In this document: positions 54,400 to 63,970 of the stretch, in pieces
Position numbering within the stretch: position 1 is the stretch's first letter
Layout: every line of letters begins with the position of its first letter
Assembly: GCF_018860665.1 (NCBI RefSeq)
Contig: NZ_JAHKPK010000017.1
Location: 124,001-188,000, forward strand
Source: Pacificibacter marinus
GTDB lineage: Bacteria; Pseudomonadota; Alphaproteobacteria; Rhodobacterales; Rhodobacteraceae
Length of the DNA: 64,000 bases
Direction: 5' to 3'
Notes under the pieces: generated by a model
What the model saw: the letters and a program-made list of their open reading frames with translations, nothing else
Database searches by the model: none
What the model was told of the DNA's origin: nothing
Position numbers and translations under genes: made by a program

Positions 54400-55281
54400 A
54401 TGGTACAGGACAATCAGGCGACAGTAACGCCTAAGGCCGGGGATCCTGATTTCGTGCCCTACGATGCACGTCGCCTATCTTATGCGGGGACGTTTTCGGA
54501 TCCATCCAAAGTGATGATCATTCGGTCGATTGAATGGGTGACGGGCAAGTTGCCACTTTTGCGATATATCCGTCGTTTTGAAAGATTGGGCACGCCGAAC
54601 GGTCAGCCATTTTTCACACAAGCGCTCAAAGTTATGGGCATTGATGTGAAAACGCCAGCAGACCAAATCGCTAAAATTCCCGCAACAGGGCCTGTTGTTG
54701 TTGTTGCCAACCATCCGCATGGTCTGGTCGATGGATTGGTGATGGCGGAATTGATCGGCAAGGTGCGTACCGATTATAAAATTCTCACGCGGTCTTTGTT
54801 GACGGGTATTCGAGAAATCGATCCCTTCATGTTGCCGGTTCCCTTCCCGCATGAAGAAGACAGCCATCGCAAATCCATTGTGATGCGTAAGGAAGCGATG
54901 GCACATCTCAAATCAGGTGGCGTGATTATCTTGTTTCCTGCGGGTGCTGTGGCGACGTCTGACACTTGGTTCGGTCCAGTGAAAGAAAAACCGTGGAATC
55001 CGTTTACGGCTAAAATGGTTTTGAAATCAAACGCGCAGGTCGTCCCGATTTATTTTCCAGGGCGGAACACGCGCTTGTATCAAATTGCAGATAAAGTTTC
55101 CGCGACGATCCGCCAAGCGCTTTTGCTGCATGAAATCGTTCACGCACGCAACAAGCCTCAGTCTCCTGTGATTGGCGACCCTTTGACGGCGGATCAATGC
55201 AGCGAATGGAAATCCAAACCGGGCGGCTTTATGGATTGGCTGCGCAGCCACACGCTTGCTCTGGGTGGCCGCACAGATTGA
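54400..55281 (+). CDS. Lysophospholipid acyltransferase family protein
   Basis: A 293-residue PlsC-like protein. The catalytic motif reads ANHPHGLVDGL (H105, D111), an HX5D spacing instead of the usual HX4D; this spacing occurs in a subgroup of these enzymes. A second block, IILFPAGAVATS, matches the acceptor-binding motif FPEG. It may acylate lysophosphatidate or an ornithine-lipid precursor. It follows HPr by 30 bases. Confidence 0.82.
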   Translation: MVQDNQATVTPKAGDPDFVPYDARRLSYAGTFSDPSKVMIIRSIEWVTGKLPLLRYIRRFERLGTPNGQPFFTQALKVMGIDVKTPADQIAKIPATGPVVVVANHPHGLVDGLVMAELIGKVRTDYKILTRSLLTGIREIDPFMLPVPFPHEEDSHRKSIVMRKEAMAHLKSGGVIILFPAGAVATSDTWFGPVKEKPWNPFTAKMVLKSNAQVVPIYFPGRNTRLYQIADKVSATIRQALLLHEIVHARNKPQSPVIGDPLTADQCSEWKSKPGGFMDWLRSHTLALGGRTD

Positions 55282-55290
55282 TTTAATGGT

Positions 55291-56166
55291 CTAGCGAGTC
55301 GGGACAGGTGTTTCGCCACGGTAGTCATAAAAACCCCGTTTGGATTTGCGGCCCAGCCATCCCGCTTCGACGTATTTGGTCAGCAGCGGGCAGGGGCGAT
55401 ATTTGGTGTCGGCCAAGCCGTCGTAAAGCACATTCATAATGGCAAGACAGGTGTCTAATCCAATGAAGTCTGCCAATTCCAGTGGCCCCATCGGCTGGTT
55501 CGCACCAAGCTTGAGCGACTGGTCAATGGATGTGACCGACCCGACGCCTTCATATAGTGTATAAACGGCTTCGTTGATCATCGGAATCAGAATGCGATTG
55601 ACGATGAAACCCGGAAAGTCTTCGGCACTGGCCGCGACTTTCCCTAAGCTTTCAACGACTTTAAGCAAGGTTTGATAGGTCTCTTCATCGGTGGCAATCC
55701 CGCGGATAAGTTCGACAAGCTGCATCACAGGCACGGGGTTCATAAAGTGAAACCCCATGAATTTTTCTGGCCGATCTGTACGGGATGCCAGACGGGTAAT
55801 TGAAATTGACGAGGTGTTGGATGTCAAAATCGTGGTTGGTTTCAAGTGTGGTTGCAGTTTCTCAAAAATTGCATCTTTGATTTCTTCGCGCTCGGTCGCG
55901 GCCTCGATCACCAAATCGCATTGCCCTAGATCTTCAAGCGCCAGCGTTGTGGTGATGCGCCCCATTGTGGCGTCCATTTCATCTTGTGAAATTTTTTCCC
56001 TGCTCACTTGGCGGTCCAAGTTCTTACGAATGGTCGCCACTGCTTTTTCCAGACCGTCTTGCGAAATATCGTTTAGCAAAACTTGGTATCCTGACAGGGC
56101 AAAAACATGGGCGATGCCGTTGCCCATTTGTCCTGCTCCGACGATGCCGACCGTAGAAATGTCCAT
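55291..56166 (-). CDS. 3-hydroxybutyryl-CoA dehydrogenase
   Basis: A 291-residue protein from the ATG giving MDISTVGIVGAGQMGNG; the open frame continues upstream without a better start. The NAD-binding fold and the catalytic histidine in FMGFHFMNPVPVMQLVE are intact, with a normal C-terminal domain (DFPGFIVNRILIPMINEAV). It interconverts acetoacetyl-CoA and 3-hydroxybutyryl-CoA, in fatty acid, polyhydroxybutyrate or ethylmalonyl-CoA metabolism. Confidence 0.93.
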   Translation of the reverse strand: MDISTVGIVGAGQMGNGIAHVFALSGYQVLLNDISQDGLEKAVATIRKNLDRQVSREKISQDEMDATMGRITTTLALEDLGQCDLVIEAATEREEIKDAIFEKLQPHLKPTTILTSNTSSISITRLASRTDRPEKFMGFHFMNPVPVMQLVELIRGIATDEETYQTLLKVVESLGKVAASAEDFPGFIVNRILIPMINEAVYTLYEGVGSVTSIDQSLKLGANQPMGPLELADFIGLDTCLAIMNVLYDGLADTKYRPCPLLTKYVEAGWLGRKSKRGFYDYRGETPVPTR

Positions 56167-56340
56167 TGTACTGCGCTCCCTTATGCTGTTGCTGACCATA
56201 CCTGAGCTTGCGCGGCCTTCAAGGCAGGAAGGGGCTGCGGGACCTGTAAAATTTGGGCAAAATTGCACGTTTAGCGTTTTTGAAACCTGTATCTGCGAAT
56301 CTCGAACTTGGGTGACTTAACCAACAAGTGGGTGGACGAT

Positions 56341-57168
56341 ATGGCTTACCAAAATCCGAGCAAGGGCGCTCTGAACTACTTTCCGTGTCGATATGGGAAA
56401 TCGAAACTCTTATTCCGTGGTCCTAAGAAAGATTTGCAAGACGATTACATCGCCTTCGTTGGCGGTACAGAAACATACGGAAAATTCGTTGAGACCCCGT
56501 TCCCAGATCAAGTGGGTGAGGGGTTGAATATGACCTCAATCAACCTTGGGTGCGTAAATGCTGGGACCGATGTTTTTTTGACTGATGAGACCGTGATGAA
56601 TATTTGCCGAAATGCCCAAGCGGTGGTGTTGCAAATTTCTGGCACGCAAAACATGTCCAATCGGTTTTACGCCGTTCATCCGCGCCGAAATGATCGCTTC
56701 CTGCGCGCATCGACGCTGTTGAAAATTATTTACCCTGATATTGATTTTACAGATTTCAATTTCACGCGTCATCTTGTGACAACTCTGGAACAGGAATCGG
56801 CTGAAACATTTGCAATGGTGCGCCAAGAACTGAAAGACGCTTGGGTGGCACGGATGAAGACTATGATCCAAAAAATGCCGCAAAACCTGGTGTTGCTGTG
56901 GGCGTCAGATCATTCGCCAGATGATGTCGAGGCGTGCAACGCACTGCATGGCGACCCTCTTTTTGTCGATCGCGATATGATCGAAGAAATTCGCCCACTG
57001 GTTAAAAGCATCGTTGAAGTCGTGGCCTCACCTCAGGATATTGAGACAGGCTACAATCTCATGTCTTACTCAGATTTAGATGCCCTCTCGGCGCGTGAAA
57101 TGCTTGGGCCAATCGTTCAAGCCAAAGTTGCGGATGCAGTCTCTGGCAGGCTGGCCAAATTGGTGTGA
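56341..57168 (+). CDS. DUF6473-like protein of unknown function
   Basis: A 275-residue protein from the ATG giving MAYQNPSKGALNYFPCRYG; a TTG 33 bases earlier is possible. The conserved-looking pieces are LLFRGPKKDL, VGGTETYGKF, NLGCVNAG, SNRFYAVHPRRNDRFLRAS and LLWASDHSP. A GGTE-type motif and the NxG core recall SGNH-like hydrolases or a glycan-related role, but this is weak. I know relatives only as uncharacterised Rhodobacteraceae proteins. Confidence 0.78.
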   Translation: MAYQNPSKGALNYFPCRYGKSKLLFRGPKKDLQDDYIAFVGGTETYGKFVETPFPDQVGEGLNMTSINLGCVNAGTDVFLTDETVMNICRNAQAVVLQISGTQNMSNRFYAVHPRRNDRFLRASTLLKIIYPDIDFTDFNFTRHLVTTLEQESAETFAMVRQELKDAWVARMKTMIQKMPQNLVLLWASDHSPDDVEACNALHGDPLFVDRDMIEEIRPLVKSIVEVVASPQDIETGYNLMSYSDLDALSAREMLGPIVQAKVADAVSGRLAKLV

Positions 57169-57188
57169 CGCTTGTTTATGCGTGTCAA

Positions 57189-57218
57189 AAAAGGCCCGCC
57201 AATACTGGCGGACCTTTT
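57189..57218. terminator. Bidirectional terminator between DUF6473-like gene and etfA
   Basis: AAAAGGCCCGCC and GGCGGACCTTTT form a 12-bp stem with one mismatch and a short loop, flanked by A/T runs on both sides. It suits both converging genes. Confidence 0.75.
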
Positions 57219-57241
57219 GTGATTGCGAACCTGTATTGGCC

Positions 57242-58162
57242 CTAAAGCTTCTCGATCATTTCTGGCACAGCTGAGAAAAGATCTGCGACCAGTCCGAAGT
57301 CAGCAACTTGGAAAATTGGTGCTTCTTCGTCTTTGTTAATCGCGACGATGACTTTACTGTCTTTCATGCCAGCAAGGTGTTGGATCGCACCAGATATCCC
57401 GATGGCGACGTAAAGGTCTGGCGCCACGACTTTGCCTGTTTGGCCAACCTGCAAATCATTCGCTGCAAATCCTGAATCCACAGCGGCGCGCGATGCGCCA
57501 ACTGCGCCACCGAGCTTGTCCGCGAGTGATGTGATTAACGCAAAATCATCTTCAGAGCCAACGCCGCGCCCGCCGGAAACAACCACGCCAGCCGAGGTCA
57601 ATTCAGGGCGATCACTGCTTACAACCGCGTCGCTGATGTGGCTGGACAGCCCTGCATCGCCCGCACCGGCTGCGGCTTCAACGGTTGCAGATCCACCGTC
57701 GGCCGCAAGTTCTAGAGTTGCGGTGCGGAATGTCAGAACTTTGATCGCATCGGATGTTTTCACAGTTTGAAGCGCGTTGCCCGCATAGATTGGGCGCTTG
57801 AAGGTGTCGGCGTCGATCACTTCTATGACATCCGACAAGATCATCACGTCCAAAAGGGCTGCCACGCGAGGTAAAACGTTTTTAGCGATAGAAGTTGAAG
57901 CGGCTGTGATGTGGCTGAAATCACCTGACAGGCCGGTGATCAGGCCTGCAATGTTTTCCGCCAAACCGTTCGCATAAGCGGCATCATCGGCCAGCAAGAC
58001 TTTCGAGACGCCAGAAATTTTTGCGGCCTCTTCAGCAGCCGTAGCTGGACCACATACGAGCAATGTCACATCGCCAAGTTGCGCCGAGCCAGTGACGGCT
58101 TTCGATGTTGCGTCCAGCACCAATGCGCCGCCGACAACTTCTGCAAGACAAAGTACAGCCAT
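57242..58162 (-). CDS. etfA: Electron transfer flavoprotein alpha subunit
   Basis: A 306-residue protein with the C-terminal FAD-binding domain ([39 protein letters not shown]-like sequence near the end). With EtfB it carries electrons from acyl-CoA dehydrogenases to ETF-quinone oxidoreductase. Its start overlaps the etfB stop by one base. The probable Mcd in this window is a likely client. Confidence 0.96.
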   Translation of the reverse strand: MAVLCLAEVVGGALVLDATSKAVTGSAQLGDVTLLVCGPATAAEEAAKISGVSKVLLADDAAYANGLAENIAGLITGLSGDFSHITAASTSIAKNVLPRVAALLDVMILSDVIEVIDADTFKRPIYAGNALQTVKTSDAIKVLTFRTATLELAADGGSATVEAAAGAGDAGLSSHISDAVVSSDRPELTSAGVVVSGGRGVGSEDDFALITSLADKLGGAVGASRAAVDSGFAANDLQVGQTGKVVAPDLYVAIGISGAIQHLAGMKDSKVIVAINKDEEAPIFQVADFGLVADLFSAVPEMIEKL

Positions 58163-58914
58163 TAGACGAGGCCTCCTTCTTTGAGTTTCGCGATCAATTC
58201 ATCAACGGATCCAACCATGATGCCAGCGGCACGATCAGCGGGTTCTTCCGTGGTGACGATTGTGTGTCGCGGGGTGATGTCAACATCAAAGTCTGCTGCC
58301 GCTTTTTCATCCAATGGCTTTTTCTTGGCCTTCATAATGTTTGGCAAAGAGGCGTAGCGCGGCTCATTCAGACGTAAATCAGCAGTCACAATTGCGGGCA
58401 ATTTCACCGAAATCGTTTGCAAGCCGCCGTCAACCTCACGGGTTACAATGGCATTGCCGTCTTCGATTTTAAGTTCAGATGCAAAGGTCGCCTGCCCCCA
58501 ACCCAAAAGTGCTGCGAGCATCTGGCCAGTCGCGTTCATGTCGTTGTCGATGGCTTGCTTACCTGCGATGACCAGATCGGGTGCTTCTTCGTCAATTACA
58601 GCTTTTAAAAGTTTCGCAACGGCCAAGGGTTCGATTGTGACGCCTTGATCTGTGGTGATCAAAATCGCGCGATCTGCACCCATCGCCATGGCTGAGCGCA
58701 GGGTGTCGGACGATTTTTTCTCGCCGATAGAGACGACAAGAACTTCTGTCGCGATGCCAGCTTCTTTAAGGCGAATGGCTTCTTCGACAGCGATTTCGTC
58801 GAACGGATTCATCGACATCTTAACGTTGGTCAGGTCAACACCTGATCCGTCCGAGCTGACTTTAACCTTAACATTATAATCAATCACGCGCTTTACAGGC
58901 ACCAAAACCTTCAT
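58162..58914 (-). CDS. etfB: Electron transfer flavoprotein beta subunit
   Basis: A 250-residue protein with the AMP-binding region ([19 protein letters not shown], about residues 97-120), [12 protein letters not shown] and the [20 protein letters not shown] recognition-loop region conserved in EtfB. ATG at 58914. It is first in an etfBA operon. The 143-base gap upstream separates it from the adenosyltransferase gene. Confidence 0.96.
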   Translation of the reverse strand: MKVLVPVKRVIDYNVKVKVSSDGSGVDLTNVKMSMNPFDEIAVEEAIRLKEAGIATEVLVVSIGEKKSSDTLRSAMAMGADRAILITTDQGVTIEPLAVAKLLKAVIDEEAPDLVIAGKQAIDNDMNATGQMLAALLGWGQATFASELKIEDGNAIVTREVDGGLQTISVKLPAIVTADLRLNEPRYASLPNIMKAKKKPLDEKAAADFDVDITPRHTIVTTEEPADRAAGIMVGSVDELIAKLKEGGLV

Positions 58915-59057
58915 GCGGATACTCCCTTGGATTTAGAGCTGCGTTAGACATGCAGCACAGAATACGTCAAATTCTGTTCGTTTATGACTCGTCTGAACAC
59001 AAAGGAACACCCCAAATTGTAACGGGAATTGTATAGGTACGTGCCGTAAGTTTAGAG

Positions 59058-59630
59058 CTATCGGTTGGCGCCAGGGACCCAAAGAACGTCATTTTGGCCA
59101 TTGTTGTTCGCAATGCGCGCGGCAACAAAAAACCAATCAGATAGTCTATTTAGGTATTTAATTGCGAACGAATTGACGTCATCTGCCGTGCTTAAATCGA
59201 CGGTCAGGCGCTCAGCGCGGCGTGCGACAGTACGACACAGGTGCAAATGTGCCGCCAAAGGTGTGCCGCCGGGCAGAATGAAAGACCGCAAAGCAGAGAG
59301 GTTCGCATTCATGGTGTCGATCTCAGCTTCCAAGCGATCCACTTGCGAAGAAATCATACGCAGGGGCGGGTATTCTGCGTCGTCGTCTTTTTCCATGTGG
59401 GGGCGACACAGGTCTGCGCCAAGATCAAACAAATCGTTTTGGAGTCGTGCAAGAGCTGCATCCATGTCACCTTGGGCTGTTATTCGTGCCAAACCAACTG
59501 TGGCGTTCAATTCATCCACGGTGCCGTAGGCTTCAACGCGTGGTGCGTATTTAGCAACACGACTGCCATCGCCAAGCGCGGTTTCGCCTTTGTCGCCTGT
59601 GCGAGTGTAAATTTTGTTGAGAACGACCAT
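59058..59630 (-). CDS. PduO-type cob(I)alamin adenosyltransferase
   Basis: A 190-residue protein starting MVVLNKIYTRTGDKGETALGDG-like (residues 1-22), the ATP-binding loop of PduO/MMAB-type enzymes. FILPGGTPLAAHLHLCRTVARRAER and the C-terminal LNRLSDWFFVAAR are also present. It adds the 5'-deoxyadenosyl group to cob(I)alamin. It lies one base after a small membrane protein gene, likely cotranscribed. It links the cobalamin genes to B12-dependent mutase activity. Confidence 0.95.
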   Translation of the reverse strand: MVVLNKIYTRTGDKGETALGDGSRVAKYAPRVEAYGTVDELNATVGLARITAQGDMDAALARLQNDLFDLGADLCRPHMEKDDDAEYPPLRMISSQVDRLEAEIDTMNANLSALRSFILPGGTPLAAHLHLCRTVARRAERLTVDLSTADDVNSFAIKYLNRLSDWFFVAARIANNNGQNDVLWVPGANR

Positions 59631-59631
59631 A

Positions 59632-59838
59632 TCAGCCCCCTGTTTTGCGCAGCGCGACGTATATCACCACAAGAACCACAACAATAAGCTGTGCGCCAAT
59701 GCGATATTGCATCATTTTGTTCGACTTCTTTGCACCGTCCATGCCTCCACGCCCCATGAGACTGATGCCTCGGGCAAGGATAAGTGAGACGATGATGCAG
59801 CCGACAATCACGGCGATGAAAAGAGGATCCGTCAGCAT
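59632..59838 (-). CDS. Twin-transmembrane small protein (HIG1-like)
   Basis: A 68-residue protein with two hydrophobic segments (about 6-26 and 47-65) separated by a basic, glycine-containing loop (GRGGMDGAKKSNKMMQYR). The layout matches HIG1-domain twin-transmembrane proteins common in Rhodobacterales, which are linked to respiratory complexes in mitochondria. Cotranscription with the adenosyltransferase is likely from one-base spacing; a functional link is unproven. Confidence 0.75.
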   Translation of the reverse strand: MLTDPLFIAVIVGCIIVSLILARGISLMGRGGMDGAKKSNKMMQYRIGAQLIVVVLVVIYVALRKTGG

Positions 59839-59946
59839 GATGCTGTCCTTTGCTTAACTACTCTACCATGGACATAGCGTGTCTCGCGGCAAAACCAAAC
59901 ATGCGAAGTGCCGCGCCTTGAGCCACCGCCCTATGTGTAAGATGCG

Positions 59947-60774
59947 CTAAGACCTTGCGGCGATTGCGTCGAACACTGAGGTTGGCAGGATGCGGCGCAA
60001 AATGGCCGCGATCCAAGTGGGTGTCGTGACATAATAATGTGCGCGTGGGTGATCTGTGTCGAGCGCTTTGATCAAGACGTTGGTAACGGCCTCTGCCCCC
60101 AGTTCAAATCGATCCGGCGCTTTGCTGGCTTGGTACAGACGTGGGACCAATTTTGTGCGGTATTGATCCGCCCGCACGGAGCCTTCCCAGTCGATCCATT
60201 TGTCAAATTCTTTACGCGCATTCAGACGAAAGTCACTGGTGATCGGGCCGGGTTCAATGCTGACGACATGAATACCGGTGCCGCGCATCTCAAGGCGCAG
60301 GGTATCGGTGAGGCCTTCAAGTGCGAATTTCGTTGAATTGTAGGATCCGCGCCACGGCATAGCGACGAGGCCTAAAACGGACGAGCATTGAATGATGTGC
60401 CCATGACCCTGTGCGCGCATTATAGGAATGACACGGCGTGTCAGATCGTGCCAGCCGAAAAAATTGGCCTCGAAGTTTTTCCGCAAGGCCTCAACAGGCA
60501 AATCTTCGACAGCGGCTGGAATGGCATAGGCACCGTTGTTGTAAAGCGCGTCTAGCGTGCCGTCTGTCCGTTTCATCGTCTCATTGAAGCCGCGTTCAAT
60601 CGACTTTGGGTCTTCATAATCAAGAACAAAACTGTCTAAGCCTTCGCCTTGCAGTCTGTCGCAGTCACTTTGCTTTCGGCAAGTGGCCAGAACGCGCCAT
60701 CCTTTGGCTTTTAAGGTGGTGGCGGCGTGATAGCCGATGCCTGACGAGGAGCCGGTGATGAGAATGGACCGCAT
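59947..60774 (-). CDS. SDR-family NAD(P)-dependent oxidoreductase
   Basis: A 275-residue short-chain dehydrogenase. The nucleotide motif is TGSSSGIGYHAA, the structural motif YNNGAYAIPAAVED (where NAG is usual, NGA is seen), the catalytic serine is in IIQCSSVLG, and YNSTKFALEG holds the tyrosine and lysine. The C-terminal region ends with a hydrophobic stretch that could touch the membrane. The substrate is unknown. It stands alone. Confidence 0.87.
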   Translation of the reverse strand: MRSILITGSSSGIGYHAATTLKAKGWRVLATCRKQSDCDRLQGEGLDSFVLDYEDPKSIERGFNETMKRTDGTLDALYNNGAYAIPAAVEDLPVEALRKNFEANFFGWHDLTRRVIPIMRAQGHGHIIQCSSVLGLVAMPWRGSYNSTKFALEGLTDTLRLEMRGTGIHVVSIEPGPITSDFRLNARKEFDKWIDWEGSVRADQYRTKLVPRLYQASKAPDRFELGAEAVTNVLIKALDTDHPRAHYYVTTPTWIAAILRRILPTSVFDAIAARS

Positions 60775-60846
60775 GGAATACCCTTAAACGCCTGAGTTGA
60801 TGCATGTCTTACGGCAAACACCCGTGGACCTGCCAGCGTAGGGTGG

Positions 60847-61425
60847 TTATTCTGTCAGAGGTGTCAAGAAGCGGGAGGACATATATCCCTCAATGCCATC
60901 GCCTTCGATGACGATTTTCACCCAAGCACTGTTTGGGTCCGAGATGACACGCACGACATCCGCGCGTTCAACTTGCCCCAATACAGGGTTAGAGGTCGTC
61001 GGGCCTGAGCGTACGTTGACGCGACTGGCTGTGACCGAGCGCAAGATCATTTCATTTGAGGTGATTTTTTCGAGGCCATTGGTTTCGCGCGCCATGAGGG
61101 CTGCAAGCTTGGCCGGGTTCGCTACAGTGGTTGTTGACACAATATCAGTCGTCGCGTTTGCTTGTGCTGGGTTGAAGCTGGCGTTCTGAACGCGTGCGAT
61201 GTTTCTCTGGCTCGATTCGCTTGGTGTGATTTGGGCCAAGGTCGCGACATAGGTCGGTTCGCGTTTTGATGTATCGGTGAACGCCTCGGACATGACTGTG
61301 ACAATAGACGTGCGTTGAGCGCGCAACGTTTCCAGTTTGGTTTGTTCGTCTGAGGACAGTTCCTCACCGAAAGCTAAAAATATAATAAGCAGACCACTAA
61401 GGGTCAGCGCAGATAGGCGCAGCAT
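60847..61425 (-). CDS. SH3 domain-containing exported or anchored protein
   Basis: A 192-residue protein from the ATG giving MLRLSALTLSGLLIIFLAFG, preceded by GGGGGAACG. This N-terminus is a signal peptide or anchor. A low-complexity middle (Thr/Ala/Ser/Asn-rich) follows, and a C-terminal bacterial SH3 domain covers about 128-192 (ASRVNVRSGPTTSNPVLGQV, GYMSSRFLT). Such proteins bind peptidoglycan or other envelope ligands. It is divergent from parC. Confidence 0.82.
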   Translation of the reverse strand: MLRLSALTLSGLLIIFLAFGEELSSDEQTKLETLRAQRTSIVTVMSEAFTDTSKREPTYVATLAQITPSESSQRNIARVQNASFNPAQANATTDIVSTTTVANPAKLAALMARETNGLEKITSNEMILRSVTASRVNVRSGPTTSNPVLGQVERADVVRVISDPNSAWVKIVIEGDGIEGYMSSRFLTPLTE

Positions 61426-61598
61426 AAAACGTTCCCCCGAACACACTTGTTAACACAACTGTTTATACAAAAATGTTTAAGAGTTTGCGGGGAAAAACGG
61501 AAAAATCTTCCCGCGTTTTTTGTGCTTGCCGCATTCTTGCCACATTTGAACGTGCGAGGCCGCTTGCTCGTGCGCGACGGCGCTTGTATCACTGTTTC

Positions 61599-63956
61599 AT
61601 GAGCAGTGATTTGATAGATAATAGTGGCGGTCAGGGCGATGCCTCTGGCGAGACCTTCGAACGTTTAAGCGACGCCATTGGCGAGCGCTACCTGACCTAT
61701 GCCTTGTCGACCATCATGCACAGGGCTTTGCCCGACGCGCGTGATGGTTTGAAGCCGGTACACCGACGTATTTTATACGCGATGCGCGAACTGCGTTTGG
61801 CCTCAAACGGAGGATTCCGTAAATCTGCAAAGATTTCCGGTGACGTGATGGGTAACTATCACCCGCATGGCGATATGGCGATTTACGATGCCATGGCGCG
61901 CTTGGCCCAAGATTTTAACGTGCGCTATCCGCTGGTGCATGGTCAGGGGAACTTTGGCAATATCGATGGCGATAACCCCGCGGCCTCACGCTACACCGAG
62001 GCGCGCATGACGGCTGCGGCCGAGGCGCTTCTTGAAGGGCTGAATGAGGATGCGGTTAATTTTCGTGCCAACTATGACGGCACGCTGACAGAGCCCGAAG
62101 TGCTGCCTGCGGCGTTTCCGAATCTCTTAGCGAACGGGTCTACCGGTATTGCTGTTGGCATGGCCACCAATATTCCACCGCACAACTTGGTTGAATTGGT
62201 CGATGCCAGCCTGCACATGATCAAAACGCCCGATGTGCGCGATGAGACCTTGTTGAATTATGTCCAAGGACCTGATTTTCCGACAGGTGGCGTGATTGTT
62301 GAATCCAAAGAAAGCATGATCAAATCCTATGCCACAGGGCGCGGATCGTTCCGTTTGCGCGCCAAGTGGGAAGTGGAAGACCTTGGTCGTGGTGTTTGGC
62401 AGATCGTTGTCACCGAAATCCCGTATCAAGTGCAAAAATCCAAGCTGATCGAAAAGCTGGCAGAGCTTATTCAGGTTAAAAAAGTACCTATTCTCGGCGA
62501 TGTCCGTGATGAAAGTACCGAAGATGTGCGTCTGATTTTGGAGCCCAAATCCAAAAACGTCGATCCAGATATGTTGATGAACACGCTGTTCCGCAACTCT
62601 GATTTGGAAATTCGCTTTTCGATGAACATGAACGTGTTGATCGATGGGCGCACGCCCAAGGTCTGTTCGCTCAAAGAAGTGTTGCGCGCCTTTTTGGATC
62701 ATCGCCAAGACGTATTATTGCGCCGTTCGCAGCACCGTCTGGAAAAGATCGATCACCGTTTAGAAGTTCTGCGCGGCTTTATCATCGCCTTCCTCAATCT
62801 GGATCGCGTGATTGATATCATTCGTTATGACGATGATCCTAAAAAGGCTTTGATGGCCGAAGTTTGGCATCCTGATTCGCCTCGGGCGATGACTGAAAAG
62901 GACTATATTTCTCCGCTGCCTGCGGCAGATGGCGTGGGCGAGTTGTCCGAAGTGCAAGCCGAAGCCATTCTCAACATGCGTCTGCGCAGTTTGCGTCGCT
63001 TGGAAGAAATGGAACTCGTACGCGAACGCGACGCTTTGATCGAAGAGCGCGCCGCGATTGCTGAACTTTTGGCGACGCCCGGCGTGCAATGGGATCGGAT
63101 TTCCGAAGAGCTTAAAGACATCAAAAAACGCTTTGGCAAAGACTATGAGCGCGGACATCGCCTGACACAATTCGCGGAAGCCAAAGAGGTCGAAGATGTG
63201 CCCTTGGAAGCTATGATCGAACGCGAGCCGATCACGGTTGTCTGTTCGCAAATGGGTTGGATTCGCGCCATGTCAGGTCACATTGACCTGACGCGAGACT
63301 TGAAATTCAAAGACGGTGACGGGCCACGCTTTATCTTCCATGCGGAAACGACGGACCGTCTGTTGTTGATTGGCTCGAATGGGCGCGTCTTGACGCTGTC
63401 AGCGGCCAATCTGCCCGGTGGGCGCGGCATGGGCGAACCGGTACGGTTGATCGTCGATCTGCCGAATGAGGCGGAAATCGTTGATCTGATTGTCCATAAA
63501 CCGGGTGAAAAGCTGTTGTTTGCCTCGAGTGCGGGTGACGGATTTATCGTGCCTGAAAATGATATCATCGCGCAGACGCGTACCGGCAAACAGGTCCTCA
63601 ACGTCAAAGATGGCGCCGTGGCGGCCTGTGTGCGTCGTGTGGCCGGCGATCATGTTGCAGTGATTTCGAAAAACCGTCGCTTCCTTGTTTTCCCGATTTC
63701 TGAGGTACCAGAACTTGGGCGTGGCAAAGGCGTGCGATTGCAAAAGTACAGTATGGCGCGCGGTGCTCAAGGTATGTTGGAACTTGATGGCGGTTTGAGT
63801 GATATCACCACCTTCAATCTTGAAGATGGACTCAGCTGGACCATGGGTGGGGGCAATACCCGCACTGAAAAAGACTTGAGCCAATGGATTGGCAAGCGGG
63901 CAGGAGTGGGTAAGCAGCCTCCGCACGGTTTCCCGCGCGATAATAAATTTGGCTAA
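61599..63956 (+). CDS. parC: DNA topoisomerase IV subunit A
   Basis: A 785-residue protein from the ATG giving MSSDLIDNSGGQG; the longer open frame to 61473 has no family similarity. The quinolone region (GDVMGNYHPHGDMAIYDAM) and the catalytic tyrosine in AASRYTEARM (Y132) are present; the SRYTE form and length fit ParC rather than GyrA. The C-terminal part has beta-pinwheel-like repeats. With ParE it decatenates chromosomes. Confidence 0.93.
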   Translation: MSSDLIDNSGGQGDASGETFERLSDAIGERYLTYALSTIMHRALPDARDGLKPVHRRILYAMRELRLASNGGFRKSAKISGDVMGNYHPHGDMAIYDAMARLAQDFNVRYPLVHGQGNFGNIDGDNPAASRYTEARMTAAAEALLEGLNEDAVNFRANYDGTLTEPEVLPAAFPNLLANGSTGIAVGMATNIPPHNLVELVDASLHMIKTPDVRDETLLNYVQGPDFPTGGVIVESKESMIKSYATGRGSFRLRAKWEVEDLGRGVWQIVVTEIPYQVQKSKLIEKLAELIQVKKVPILGDVRDESTEDVRLILEPKSKNVDPDMLMNTLFRNSDLEIRFSMNMNVLIDGRTPKVCSLKEVLRAFLDHRQDVLLRRSQHRLEKIDHRLEVLRGFIIAFLNLDRVIDIIRYDDDPKKALMAEVWHPDSPRAMTEKDYISPLPAADGVGELSEVQAEAILNMRLRSLRRLEEMELVRERDALIEERAAIAELLATPGVQWDRISEELKDIKKRFGKDYERGHRLTQFAEAKEVEDVPLEAMIEREPITVVCSQMGWIRAMSGHIDLTRDLKFKDGDGPRFIFHAETTDRLLLIGSNGRVLTLSAANLPGGRGMGEPVRLIVDLPNEAEIVDLIVHKPGEKLLFASSAGDGFIVPENDIIAQTRTGKQVLNVKDGAVAACVRRVAGDHVAVISKNRRFLVFPISEVPELGRGKGVRLQKYSMARGAQGMLELDGGLSDITTFNLEDGLSWTMGGGNTRTEKDLSQWIGKRAGVGKQPPHGFPRDNKFG

Positions 63957-63970
63957 ACAGTTTGCTAAAC

